A model generated the notes under the pieces. That model was given only the letters and a program-made list of their open reading frames with translations. It was not told where the DNA came from and made no database searches. The translations under genes were made by a program, and so were the position numbers. This document shows positions 41,864-52,680 of a stretch of DNA of 64,000 nt, piece after piece. This DNA comes from Chara braunii (lineage: Eukaryota; Streptophyta; Charophyceae; Charales; Characeae). Where the stretch lies: assembly GCA_003427395.1 (NCBI GenBank), contig BFEA01000076.1, positions 1,912,718-1,976,717 of the forward strand, written 5' to 3'. Position 1 is the first letter of the stretch, and every line of letters starts with the position of its first letter.

Positions 41864-42980
41864 TGTAATGACCCGTCAAAACATAAACTGAGAACATTGG
41901 TGATTTCTGAGTTCTGCCGCTGGCATGGATGCCTTGCCTAGATTCCCGCATTCTGCTGAGTTTGCCAAGTCTGTGTGTGTGTGCGTGCTGGTTGGCCTGA
42001 GTGTGTGTGTGACCCGCAGGGGTACTTGCTTGCTTGAGGGCCCATAGGGCCGATACTTACCTGTCGCCATGACATTGAGGGTTGCAGCGGGGGAAAACAC
42101 TCAAGTGGCAGAGCATGAGGTCCGCGACACTTAGGGCAGCGGGAAAAACACTCAAGTAGCAAGTAGGCCGGTGCTGCACCAAGTAGCAGTAGATGTGTCG
42201 GGTACTAGGGGCCGAGCAGAAGAAGACAAAGTTGGCATTTTTAGAGGCCCAGTAGTTGTAGGCTAGGTCTAGGTGGGTACCAGTCCAACCAGTCTGAGTC
42301 TAGGGCCTGTACGGGCAATATCAGAGTCTGCAATGATGTTTCCCTCCAAAAGGGAGGAGGTACCGGTTGCTTGGGAGGCCGAGTGGCCTGGAAGTCGCCG
42401 CCCAAGAGGCAAGTAGGCCGCTACATCTTCGGGCTGAGCCAAGAGCTCAGCCTCATTCTTCGGTGTGCAAGTTTGGTGGCGCACTGCTTGGAGCGCTGGT
42501 TGGAGGAGCGCCGGGCACTACAGCGCTGCTGGGAGGAAGGAGACCGGGAGCTCCCACCTCGGCTATGGTGGAGCTCTACCGGTAGGAGGAGGCAGAAGAG
42601 TGGCGAGGTACCTACTTCATGACCTTGATAGGCGCTGCATTTGGAAGGCCCCAGTTGGGGTAGTGCCGCACCAAGGAAGCTCGAGGCAGAGTCAGGCATG
42701 GCGGCTTGATGAGCAGCGACATAGCTACTTTGTGTTGTCCTTTGGACAGGAGGGCCGCGACATAGCTGCTTTGGGTTGTCCTCTGGATAGGAGGGCAGAG
42801 CCCTCAGTAGTCCGCCATAGCCTTGGCGTACACGAAGAGGAAGAGGAAGGATGGTCATGGCTATGGTGCACCTCATGTTGTGCCTGCAATAGAAGAGGGA
42901 TTCGTACATTGATTCTGGTTCAGCCATTCAACATTTATTATTACTATTTCTTGTTTTAATAAGAGGGGAGGAGATAAGGA
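41864..42980 (+). repeat. Element A 3' LTR, first part (left of B)
   Basis: It begins tgtaatgacccgtcaaaaca and follows the 5' LTR to gaggggaggagataagga at 42980, where element B starts. The 5' LTR continues at this point with ggaggacagtgattgg, which resumes right of B at 53865-53885. Confidence 0.9.
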
Positions 42981-44092
42981 TGCAACAACCCATGCAATAT
43001 GCCTCCTGGAATGTCTAAGGGCCTCGCCAGGCCATACTCAGACCTAGGCCGAAGGGGGAAAATGGCCCCTACGTAGATGCAGGGCCTGAGCGGGCGACAA
43101 TTGACTGAAGTCAATTGCCTGATGCACAACAGTTAAAGTCAAAGTGGACCCAGCCCAAGCCGCCGGTCAGACACACACTTGTTTGTATGCAGGTACCCAG
43201 ACAACATTAGGACCAGGTGGAAGTCTGCAACTGTACACAATCCAGACCCTCGACTGTGAGTCAATCTGTACGACTGTGGGTAGGAGACCGGAGGCCAGAC
43301 TGCCTTGTCAAACACTACAAAAGGCTTGGTCTCCAGGAGGTCAACATTCAATCTTGCTATGCTGGCTTGACGCTGGCTGGACGCTGGCATGACGTTGGCT
43401 CGACGTTGGTTGGACGCTGCTTGACGCTGGCTGTGGGCTAGTACTGTGGACGACGACGCAGGACTGTGGCAGCATGTTGGCGCCTTCTCTGCTGAGCACC
43501 AGCCTCTGCTGATGCCACCTATCTTCATTGTTGATGTGGCGCATGCCACCTATCTACATTGCTGATGTGGCACATGCCACCTGTTTATATTGCTAATGTG
43601 GCGTAGGCCATCTGTCTTCATTGCTGCTGTGGCGCATGCCACCTGTCTCTATTGCTGACGTGGCACTGGCCACACTATCTACATGAGGTGATTGGTCGTG
43701 ACAAGGAGGGAGATCGGGATCTGTGGATGATTGGGGAACTGGTACTCACCTGAGGTTGACGTCGATACTGTGCACTGCTGTTTGTGTTCATTGTCTCCAC
43801 GAGATGACAGTGCCACGTGGCCCTTCTATGTGATCAGGACTTGTCAAAATTGTTACTGGATATTGATTGATGACGTGGAGGCGAGGGGAAGCCCGGAGAA
43901 GGAGTGGGTAATGTTTGGGCTACCCTTCTGGTGGTCATTGGTTATCTCTTCCACCCTCTCCACTCTCTTCGTCTATTGGTAACGAGACATTGTATCAGAT
44001 ACCACTTTCACGATTATTGGAGACATTGTGCAAATCTGAGTCAACTTGTACTTCGACGTATGATGAGTATCTTCCAGTCTGGGTTCATTACA
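42981..44092 (+). repeat. Element B 5' LTR
   Basis: It starts tgcaacaacccatgcaatat and ends gggttcattaca. Inside are an 11-bp-spaced series of gacgctgg words (about 43368-43440) and a 31-bp sub-repeat (43511-43690). It ends with agtctgggttcattaca, shared with the 3' LTR (53848-53864). Differences from the 3' LTR are spread along its length, so the insertion is not recent. Confidence 0.9.
43511..43690. repeat. 31-bp tandem sub-repeat in the B 5' LTR
   Basis: The word gtggc(g/a)catgccac, nearly self-complementary, starts at 43536, 43567, 43598, 43629 and 43660, exactly 31 bp apart, joined by ctgtcttcattgctgat-like spacers. The 3' LTR has six such units (53211, 53242, 53273, 53304, 53335, 53366) at the same spacing. 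Confidence 0.88.
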
Positions 44093-44095
44093 ATT

Positions 44096-44107
44096 TGGTA
44101 CCGGAGC
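44096..44107 (+). promoter_or_regulatory. Element B primer binding site, decayed tRNA-Met type
   Basis: The bases tggtaccggagc differ from the tggtatcagagc of element A at two positions, both transitions, and lie three bases after the LTR end. The same spacing is seen in C. Confidence 0.8.
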
Positions 44108-45160
44108 ATACCTCCTTCATCGCGATCTGCTGTCAGGTGCTGACGTGGCACCCAGGTAAGTGGGAGGTGCCGCACGTGCAGGAATGAAACACGTTTATCA
44201 ATGCGCACGAGTAATCGCATGTCTAGACATTGAGTACCGCACGTGCGTGCAGCCTCCCTTGAAGGTGATGACGTGGACACACTGAAGAAGAAGACGGCGA
44301 CATTGCTTATGTGGCGCTTTGTTGTTGATGTGGCATTGGGATATCGACGAGAGCATCGTTGGCTACAGGCTGACGTGGCATTGGTGAAGAAAGAGAGTGT
44401 GGATATTGGAACCGCTGAGGTGGCACCCTACCTACGTGGCATAACGTAGGGGTGCTGACGTGGAATCCTACTACTATTGGCAGGGGATTGTCTGACGTGG
44501 CATGTAACTGTGTCGCGATTGCTTGCTGACGAAGCGCTCCACATTTTGATCTGCCATGGCATACCAGTTTTGGATGTGTTTGCAGACCATGCATTGCTGA
44601 CGTGGCATCCCCCTCGTAGACCTTTCAGGTCATTGACGTTGACGTGGCAGACTCTGAAGAGCTGTTGTGCTGGCATTCCAGGGGTGACACGTGGTATGCA
44701 TGGCACGCAGCTGTGGGTGAGGTGTTGATCTTGCACTTGTGTGCTGGCAGACGGTACAGCTTCACGATTTGTTGTAGTGTCACGTGTCGGCCCTTGTGTC
44801 TGGTTGCATTGGTTCTGCAGATGGTACAGCCGTAGAGGAAGGAAGGCTAACAATTGATTGTTGTTGGTTGTGTTGGCTGACCTACTCACTTGTTTGGCTG
44901 TTCTATGGTTGTCGTGCATACTCACCTGTGTGTTGTTGTCTTGATCACATTGGTCGTGGTTGCAGTACCTGTACACTTTATGTAGGACGTCATCACACAC
45001 AATTTGTTTCTTCTTATCTGCCTTTGATTATTTCTTGCTGTAGGAAAAATTGTGTGCGGGTGTGGAATTTATTTGTCTTTAAAATTACAAGTGGACCGTC
45101 CGCAGCGACGCAGCGGCAGTGGAAGACGGGTGAGCGAAGAAGACAGGGGAGAAGGAAAGG
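44108..45160 (+). promoter_or_regulatory. Element B leader with a cluster of TGACGTGG words
   Basis: The octamer tgacgtgg occurs exactly seven times in 510 bp: 44141, 44269, 44371, 44456, 44493, 44598 and 44640. Related acgtgg words lie at about 44434 and 44690. TGACGTGG is a known plant bZIP-binding type sequence (ACGT core). The reversed leader of B2 carries three exact copies, so the feature belongs to the family. No gene is present. Confidence 0.75.
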
Positions 45161-45186
45161 GAGGGCCTCCTCCTCCTCCATCGTAG

Positions 45187-45217
<31 letters not shown>

Positions 45218-45800
45218 TTCCTCCTCTTCCTCCTCCGCCATAGCTTCCTCCTCTTCCTCCGCTGTAGCTCCCTCCTCCTCCTCCTCCTCCTCCTCCTCCT
45301 CCATCCTCCTCGTAGTTCTCTTCCTCCTCCTCCATTACACGCTCCTCCTCCTCCTCTATTGCAGGATCCCCCTCCTCCGTTGTGGTCTCCTCGTCGTGGT
45401 CACCGCATGGCGCCCAAAAGAGAAAAAAAAAACCTCGCGCATCTATACACACACTCGCGGCCACTTTGTTCTTGTTTGGTACCTCAGTCCCATCGGCAGT
45501 ACCCGAGAGTCCCATCCTCAGGATTTCGCTCCTCTTTGAAGTCGGCCATCCGGCTGCCGACTTTTCCTAGTTGCGACTTCCACTGGTAGTTCCCTGTCCA
45601 CGGTCGTTGACCCGATCCCTGATTGGAGTAACCTATGTGGGTGTGATGAAAAAATACTTTGGATCTCTGTTCATTTCATTGGAAAGAGTCAATCCCGTTT
45701 ACAGATTACAGCTCGGTTTTGAAATCAAAGTCATTCACGCTCTAGTCGTCAGAATGTTGCCGTGTATAGTTCGTACATTTGTCACGCGGGTAGGCAGCGT

Positions 45801-45856
<56 letters not shown>

Positions 45857-45882
45857 ATCGGGTTTGGGACTATGTGACCAGG

Positions 45883-45922
<40 letters not shown>

Positions 45923-45923
45923 N

Positions 45924-45987
<64 letters not shown>

Positions 45988-46950
45988 CCCCCTGTTTGTT
46001 TGTTTGTTTGTTTGTTTGTGTTCATGATGCGATACTCTCTCATGCTCGCGAAAAACGGGAAAAAAACAAATAGGAAAGAGAGAGATAGAAACACAAAGAC
46101 ACATACCTGCGTCAACCATAATGGCAATCACCGTTCGGGATTCGTGTTGTCCTCTGTCGTTCCTCCCAATCTTCGTAATCCCGCCGCCCTCTTAAGCAAC
46201 CACCCACAATTCCTCCTCTCCTTCTTGACCGCTTTCTTCTCTTCCTCTCCTCACACCCTTCTTCGTTCGACTGTCGTTGCCCTCTCTCGCCATGCACGGT
46301 CGCAGTAGCGTGCCGCGATCATGTGTTAACCATCAGCCGATGCTCGCCCTCACCACGGCCGGCCCTTCGGCTGTCTTTGTAACACCCACAATTTTTTCTC
46401 TCCTTCTTGACGACTTTCTTCTCTTCCTCGATCATGTGTTGCTCATTCACCCCTGCTCTCCCTGCAACCATCGGTCGACCCTCGCCCTCACCACGGTCGC
46501 CCCTTCAGGTGCCTTTGTAAGCCAATGCTCGCCCTCACCACGGTCGCTCCTTTGCGTGCCTTTGTGTGCATGCATCAAGCCATGCCGCCCGCGAATCGCC
46601 AAGCCCCGCGCAGGCAGCGCTCGCGCAGCTTCCCGACTGACGAAGCGTTTGCCAAAAAAAAGCATCAAGCCACGCAGCAGCCGCTCACCCAGCTGAACGA
46701 CTCACAGAAAAAAAAAGGGGGCGTTGTATCTTCCCGGCCTTGCGCTGCCGATTTGGATCCGCCACAGGAAAAAAAAAAGCAGGCGCTGTATCTTCCCGGC
46801 CTTGCCATGTGGATTCTGATCCGCCGAAAACCGCCTCACAACCTGACACCGATTCCCGAAAACACCGGTTCCCAAAAAAATTGAAGTCACGGACTCACAG
46901 CGGTTGGGAAAAACTGAAGTGCGGGAGCGGTCTCGCGTGGCGGCGCCCGG
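45161..46950. repeat. Simple-repeat part of the B leader: (TCC)n, (CT)n with N, (GTTT)n, short direct repeats
   Basis: A TCC/TTC-rich tract covers about 45165-45380. CT runs cover about 45805-45855 and 45885-45985, with an N at 45923. Five GTTT units follow at about 45997-46018. A ~60-bp direct repeat (gcgctgtatcttcccggcct, about 46722 and 46784) lies near the end. The frames across these tracts encode only Ser or Glu runs and are not genes. Confidence 0.8.
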
Positions 46951-46956
46951 TTTCTG

Positions 46957-47870
46957 ATGGGTCCATCATGCGAGACCTGCTTCTTGCTTTATAGTATTAT
47001 TAGAGATTTATTGTGCGGCATTCACACATTTGGAAATACGACTTCTCTCTGGAAATGTCTGCATGCCTCCATCCTTACGCGGTGTATCCCTCTTTTCTTC
47101 TTTCCTATCCCTCTCACCGTCTATGCCGCTGAAGAAGGAAGGAAACTTGAGACTCGTTGTCAGATAGATGCAAGAAGGCAGACTTTGACAGACCTTCTCC
47201 GCCAGTTGCTCGACAAAATACACAGTGCCAGACCAGAGGCTGAACGGCTGGTGCATGGACAGTTCAATCTGCGCGCCACAGAAGGTGAACTAGAAAATGC
47301 GAAGACAATCGTTCAGATGCTGGAAACCAGAAAGAAAGTTGAGGAGCTCATCAAGCAACAGCGAATAGCCCTCCACCGTTATGTCGTTGAAAACCTGGAA
47401 AACAAAATTGTCTGTAGAGATAATGGAGGAAAATGTCAGGCAATTAGAAAACACGGTAACGGAAGAAAGAACGAAAATAGAAGAATTCCGGAGAAGGAAA
47501 AAAGAACAAGAACAAGAAGAAAGAATGATGGAAGAATTAAGGCAGAGATTCAACTATGAAGAAGCTGGCACTGGACTTGCATCCATTCTGCAGTCTATAA
47601 TGGTTTATCTTGTCCACCTGGAAAAAAAAAATAGATAGCAACACTGCCTCACTGGACACAGTGACCAGACTTCTCACAGGCGAGGATAAGGTAAGGATTG
47701 AGGAGGAGACCAGGGGGGAGGAAGTCAAGAAAGAACCCCAAGAAAAACTCATGAAGGATGCAAAGCGAAAAGTGACGCCGGAGAAACCCGGAACCTCTAA
47801 GAAGGAATCTGAGGGACCAACAGAGAAAAAAAAGGAACCACTAAAAAGGAAGAACCGGCCAAGGAAGTAG
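46957..47870 (+). pseudogene. gag: Element B gag, N-terminal coiled-coil region (frameshifts)
   Basis: Three frames (46957-47559, 47381-47638, 47610-47870) follow each other. They encode long charged helices: RRQTLTDLLRQLLDKIHS, then NAKTIVQMLETRKKVEEL, then LENTVTEERTKIEEFRRRKK, and finally a Lys/Glu/Pro-rich linker (EEVKKEPQEKL). The heptad pattern suggests a coiled coil, as in the N-terminal part of many gypsy Gags. There is no conserved domain, so the call rests on its position upstream of the capsid. The start of the protein is uncertain: the first frame may include leader sequence up to about 47130. Confidence 0.55.
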
Positions 47871-47893
47871 AAAAATCGAAGAGGAAGGAAAAA

Positions 47894-48402
47894 GTGAAAA
47901 TGAAATTGTCATTCACGTACAACAACAAAAAGGGAGAAAATTTGTTGTTCTGGATTGCAGAAATCCAGACTTATTGCGGGACCGCCCCTTTTGAGCCTGA
48001 GAGTCATGTAGCCTTTTCCACGTCGTGCTTGGAGAAGTGGCCAAGGAGTGGGTCCTGTCCGAAGCCAACGCTGCTGGCTATAAGGATATTGGTGAGTGGG
48101 CCAAGACCCTAACCCTCAAGAAATTTCTCCAGAAAATGAAGGAGAGATTTCTTGATAAGACCACAACCGACAAGGCTTTTGACGAGCTCACCACAATAGG
48201 TCAAAAACGTTGGACTTCCGTTGATACTTTGTCGCGTGAGGTGGACCGTCTTCTGCAGGTACCTGGTCTTAATCTACAAGACAACCAGATCCTGTACATC
48301 TACTCATGTGCCTTGTCCGAGCCCATTCGTGGACAGCTCGTGGCTGAGGCAAAGTCTGGACAGAATAATTACAGACAATTTTGCGACCTCGCTCTCCAAT
48401 AA
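47894..48402 (+). pseudogene. gag: Element B gag, capsid region (frameshift)
   Basis: The frame starting 47894 (MKMKLSFTYNNKKGENLLFW) carries the capsid start, then a shift near 48030 moves it to frame 48025-48402: GEVAKEWVLSEANAAGYKD, LKKFLQKMKERFLDKT, and AFDELTTIGQK, followed by SVDTLSREVDRLLQVPG and the usual L..G... ending ALSEPIRGQLVAE. This is the retrotrans_gag pattern. A single TAA at 48400-48402 separates it from the nucleocapsid, which continues in the same frame. Confidence 0.75.
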
Positions 48403-48408
48403 GAGCAG

Positions 48409-48843
48409 ATGATCCCGCAAGTGAAGAGCACATATGTTTCCGTGGTGAAGAGTGGTTCGGTAGGTGGGTACGGCAAGCGTGTCCTTTGGCGGCAAAAGCG
48501 GCAGGATCACATGCTTGTAGTTTTTGACGATAATACCGTAGAAAAATTACCTCTCGACGAGTCTGAGGGAGGAGGAGGTAATGGCAGCAGCAAGTCTGGG
48601 AACGGTGACGTAGCTGCAATAGTGACCAACAGGGGTGGCCCAAGTCAGTGGAAGAAGAAGAGGCCACACTCGTCTCCTGAGCATCCCAGCATCACGTACC
48701 GGAAGCCCTGGGAGAAGATGGGAATGACACATGATGAGTGGCAATCCAAGATGGACAATCGGCAATGCCTCAAGTGCGAAACTGTGGGGCACGTAATAGC
48801 CTGGTGTCCCTTGATCCGAAACCCAAAAGTGAGCATCCATTAG
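48409..48843 (+). pseudogene. gag: Element B gag, nucleocapsid with CCHC zinc knuckle
   Basis: In the same frame as the capsid, after one stop, this segment has a Gly/Ser-rich linker and a basic WKKKRPHSSPEH stretch, then a perfect CX2CX4HX4C knuckle at 48766-48807 (CLKCETVGHVIAWC). TAG ends it at 48841-48843. The knuckle would bind genomic RNA. The intact knuckle contrasts with the incomplete one in element A. Confidence 0.82.
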
Positions 48844-49265
48844 GAGTAGCATCTGCTCCTACTAAGTCGAAAGGCTTAGACAAAGGTAAGGCGTTGACAA
48901 TCCCTTCTAACCCCTCGACTCTTAAACCACTAGTACCTTTCCCGCGCGGGGGGAAAACTGGCAGTTTTCCCAAACTCCTGAATTTTCGGAGGTCGGGCCC
49001 GACGGCCATTGATAAATCTGATCGGCGACCGTTGTTTCGTTTCGGCCTTTGAAAAGGTCGGACCCCTACCCGAGGCCCGCTATTTTCCCAAGCGGCAAAG
49101 GTACTAGTGGTTTAAGGCAGAGGATGGCTCTTCTTCAGCCCGTCGTCCAGAGCACCCTGACACTGTTCTCTGTTCTATCTCACTGGCTCCCTTGACGAGC
49201 TCGACAATAAACTCATAGCACTTCAGAGTTCGTGGGCTAAGAAAGCTAAGTCTAAGGGTGAACTC
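48844..49265 (+). other. Linker between B gag and protease, no intact frame
   Basis: About 420 bp with no long frame. Codon-like remnants and stops suggest decayed Gag-Pol linker. A hairpin-like gcgggggg...cccgcgc pattern near 48940 is minor. Confidence 0.4.
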
Positions 49266-49637
49266 ATGATCGCAGATATTGAGATTGCACATACGTGGGT
49301 CCGTGCACTGTTAGATCCAGGATCGACGCGGTCTTACATCTCAGAAAAGGCAATCCGCAAATTGCATCTGGGTATGAAGGTAAGAAACTTACCTAGACCG
49401 ATCATGTTTATGCTCGTTGACATGAGCACGATCACCGTCTCTCAATATGTTGATTGTGTGAAGTGTTACTTCAGGACTAAGGAAGGAAATAAAATCTTAC
49501 ACGAAGTATCCCTCCTTATTGAAAAGAACCTGCCGTTTGATATGATTTTGGGGATGGATTGGCACGAGGAAGCCGACCCAAAAGTCAGGTTCAAAGAAAA
49601 AATTGTAAAGCTAAAGGACGAGAAGTCCGAAATGTGA
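49266..49637 (+). pseudogene. Element B aspartic protease
   Basis: The 124-codon frame has the retropepsin active site as RALLDPGSTRSYIS, with the catalytic Asp present and Pro in place of Thr/Ser, and the second motif DMILGMDWHEEADP near the C-terminus, at normal distance. The frame is open from MIADIEIAHTWV to the stop at 49635-49637. Pro next to the catalytic Asp is unusual and may lower activity. It would cleave Gag and Pol. Confidence 0.82.
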
Positions 49638-49822
49638 GCGATTAAATTGTATCATAGGCCTGACTTTGACTCAACTTTGTCTTTCTATTCTATGAGTTAC
49701 CCAACCTTCAGATCGATCGTCTCGAAGAAGAAGTTGGATCAGGATGTGATGATGGTATTTGTTAAACGAGTAGGAGAACGTTCCTCATCCTACCCTTCTT
49801 CTATTGAGAAACTTCTCGATGC

Positions 49823-50590
49823 ATGGTCTTGCAGACTGAGCCGGCGGGAATCACTGAGCATGCTATTAAGCACACGATCGAGATTATTCCCGGAAGAAAG
49901 ATTCCCAAGGGTCCCATCTACCGTATGTCTCCTCGGGAACTTGAGAAACTTCGCAAACAACTGCACGAACTTACGGGTAAAGGATGGATTCGCCCTAGCT
50001 CATCTCCTTATGGTGCCCTGTCTTATTCGTGCCCAAAAAGGAAGGTGAACTTAGATTATGTATTGATTATTGTGGGTTGAATTCCATCACTGTAAAGAAC
50101 GAGAAACCACTTCCGCGCATTGACGACATGTTGGACTAATTGCAAGGATGCAGGTACTTCAATAAAATTGATCTGAAGTTTGGGTACCACCAGATCGAGG
50201 TGGCTCCTGAAGATCAACACAAAGACAAATTTCCAAACCAGGTATGATCATTACGAGTTCGTGGTTATGCCTTTTGGTTTGACTAATGCACCTGCGACCT
50301 TCCAAACGTCAATGAATGAGTCGTTTCGTTAATGGTTGGATCAATTCGCAGTAGTCAATCTCGATGACATTCTAGTGTATAGTAAGACATTAGAAGATCA
50401 TGAGAAACATCTATGAATGGTTCTGTCGAAATTGTGCGAAGGCAATTTTAAACTGAACCAGAAAAACAACGAGTTTCGTAAGCCTGAAGTCTTGTACTTA
50501 GGTCATATAGTGAATGAAGAAGGACCAAGGCTCGAAGAAAAGAAGATAACAACAATTCGAGACTGACCCCAAACTAAAACTATAACTGAG
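49823..50590 (+). pseudogene. pol: Element B reverse transcriptase (several stops and frameshifts)
   Basis: The frame 49823-50080 has IEIIPGRKIPKGPIYRMSP and [18 protein letters not shown]. After indels, motif A ([15 protein letters not shown], about 50159-50203) keeps its Asp. After a further shift near 50220, [16 protein letters not shown] and NLDDILVYSKT (Tyr replaced by Asn, both Asp kept) are present, then LYLGHIVNEEGPRLEEKK. Stops in these frames include TAA at 50137-50139, TAA at 50330-50332, TGA at 50414-50416 and TGA at 50564-50566. Catalytic aspartates therefore survive but the frame is destroyed. Confidence 0.82.
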
Positions 50591-51135
50591 TTGAGAGCTT
50601 TTCTAGGACTTGCTAGTTATTATAGGAAGTTCGTCAGAAACTTCTCTTTGATAGTTGCTCCTATGAGAAGACTTATGAAGAAGGAAAAACCTTGGTTGTG
50701 GGACAAAAATTGTGAGTTGTCGTTCAGAAAGTTGAAACATCTACTGACTCACTACCCTGTCTTAAAAATTGTTGATCCTTCTCTCCCTTTCATTGTCACA
50801 ACTGACGCAAGTCAGTATGGGATTGGGGTTGTGCTACAACAGGACGACGCTAAGGGATACAAACCTATTGAGTTTATGTCCATGAGACTTTCGTAAGAGA
50901 AAATGACCAACTCCACTTACGAGAGGGAATTGTATGCCTTAGTTGCTGCACTAGACACCTGGAAGATTTGTTAGGGAGACACTTCACTGTCTACTCATAT
51001 CATTCTACTCTGAAGTGGATAAAAACTCGACCTAGACTCTCTGATAAGTTAGTAAGATGGTCCGCCTTCATCGACACCTTTAACTTTAAACTAAAAACAA
51101 TCAAAGGGAAGTCTAATGTGGTGGCGGATGCTTAG
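50591..51135 (+). pseudogene. pol: Element B RT end and RNase H
   Basis: Frame 50591-50896 carries the RT tail (RAFLGLASYYRKFVRNFS) and the first RNase H motif IVTTDASQYGIGVVLQQD. TAA at 50894-50896 interrupts; the domain goes on with TYERELYALVAALDTW (Glu), then after a one-base shift SYHSTLKWIKTRP, where the usual Asp of S-D-H is Tyr, and a VVADA-stop-SR block at about 51119-51140 where a TAG replaces the usual Leu. RNase H activity would be lost. Confidence 0.78.
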
Positions 51136-52156
51136 TCCAGATGTGCAGATTTCTTTAGAACTATTGCCTCCTACCTCGATATCGGGAATGAACCGAAGGA
51201 ACAAATCCGAAAGGGATATGAGAGTAATCCTATTTGGAGTCCTATCATTTGGGCCCTAAAAAAGAGCCCTGAACTATTCGCAGAATATCGAATGACTGAT
51301 GGCTTACTCTTCTACCTAGATAAAACCGAAGAAAGATTATGTATTCCTCACCGAGAACAAATCAAGATTCTAATCATGGGGAATGCCATGATGTTGAGGG
51401 TCACTTTGGTTTTAAGAAGACGTATTCTGATGTACGGGAACACTTTGAATGGAAAGGAATGAAAGAGGATGTCTTGTCTGTCAGAGAAACAAGCCCTCGA
51501 ACGAGAATCCCTTGGGACTATTGAGACCACTACCTCTTCCAAGTGAGCCAGGTGAGTCGATCTCCATAGACTTTATGAGTCTCATTAAGAGCCGAATCGG
51601 CAACAGTCAGGTAATGGTCATTGTAGATAGATTCTCAAAATATGCTATGTTAATTCCTTTGCCAGCCAAAGCTAGAACTGAACTGGTCATCCACAAGTTC
51701 CAGATGCGATGGGTTTCTTAGTATGGATTCCCGAAAACCATCGTTTCTGACAGGGATGTTCGGTTCACTAGTCTACAGTGGCAAAAGTTGATGGAAGTCT
51801 ATGGCACCAGGTTGACCATGTCGTCAGGTAGACATCCTGAAACGAATGGCCAAGCTGAACAAATAAATTGTCCGTGCCAACAACTTTTGCGCATATATCT
51901 CCGACCCAATCAAATAGATTGGGATGAGAACTCACATAAGATTGCTAGTGCCTATAATAAGAGTGTACATACTGTTACAGGTAGAACGCCTAATGCACTG
52001 CATAAAGGTTGGAACCCTAGACGGCCCATTGATGCATTAACAAGGGACCGGATTCAAAGGCTACCCCCGGAACCCATGAATTTGCAGTTTTGTATGGAAG
52101 AAGACATTAGAAAAGTTCAAGGAAAATATACAAAAAGCCCAACTATAGATGATTGA
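51136..52156 (+). pseudogene. pol: Element B integrase zinc-binding and DDE core (stops and shifts)
   Basis: The N-terminal region, with a GHFGFKKT-type word at 51399-51420, is split over frames; CLVCQRNKPSNENPLG gives the CX2C pair in frame 51449-51721. The core has Asp in ESISIDFMSL, then VMVIVDRFSKYAML, a TAG at about 51719-51721, Asp in IVSDRDVRFTS and Glu in MSSGRHPETNGQAEQ (frame 51788-52156). All three DDE residues are present. The 122-codon last frame is followed by a TGA at 52154-52156, directly before the C-terminal frame. Confidence 0.8.
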
Positions 52157-52639
52157 GCAGGCCAATAAACATCGCAGGCCTTCACAGTTTCAAGAAGCAG
52201 ATCTTGTCTGGGTCAAGTCTAAAGAGTTTTCCCAAGAAGAAAATGTGTCTCAAAAATTGTTGTCTGTCTACTACGGACCCTCGGAAGTTCTCAAGGTGAT
52301 TGGGGATGCATGTGGACCTTCGTACCGATTAGACGTACGCCCACACCTAAGGACTTATCCTGTTTTTCACACATCTAAACTCTTGCCATATGTAGAGGGA
52401 ATTGAGTTTCCTAATAAACCATATATGTTTCCCCCCTCCATGAATGGAGCCTATGAAGTTGAGAAGATTTTGAAACATGGCTATTTTCTACAAGTAGCAG
52501 AGGACGACCGCAAAAGCAGTATAAGGTAAAGTTCAAGTCTCAACCCCCTACTGAAGGTAAATGGTTTAGTACAAAGGAACTCTTACCTACTGCGCCTGAC
52601 ATTGTTGCTGCATATGAACATGGGCTGAAAGAAAATTGA
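52149..52639 (+). pseudogene. pol: Element B integrase C-terminal domain and chromodomain-like tail
   Basis: The frame 52149-52529 encodes MIEQANKHRRPSQFQ, LVWVKSKEFSQEEN and LLSVYYGPSEVLKVIGDA (SH3-like fold), then LRTYPVFHTSKLLPY and AYEVEKILKH, the start of a chromodomain-like region. A one-base shift near 52505 moves the rest (KQYKVKFKS; KWFSTKELLPTAPDIVAAY) into another frame ending in TGA at 52637-52639. Such tails steer chromovirus integration. A purine-rich tract before the 3' LTR (52661-52680) follows. Confidence 0.8.
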
Positions 52640-52660
52640 TGTGTTTCTGCGATGGAACTT

Positions 52661-52680
52661 GAAAACTGGGCGGGCAGGAA
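52661..52680 (+). promoter_or_regulatory. Element B polypurine tract
   Basis: The bases gaaaactgggcgggcaggaa directly abut the 3' LTR start at 52681. Only three of the twenty are pyrimidines, a plausible though imperfect plus-strand primer site. Confidence 0.6.

Noticed and set aside
45014-46308. Glu-rich, Gly-rich and Ser/Leu-rich open frames in the B leader
   Set aside because: They are translations of TCC and CT simple repeats.
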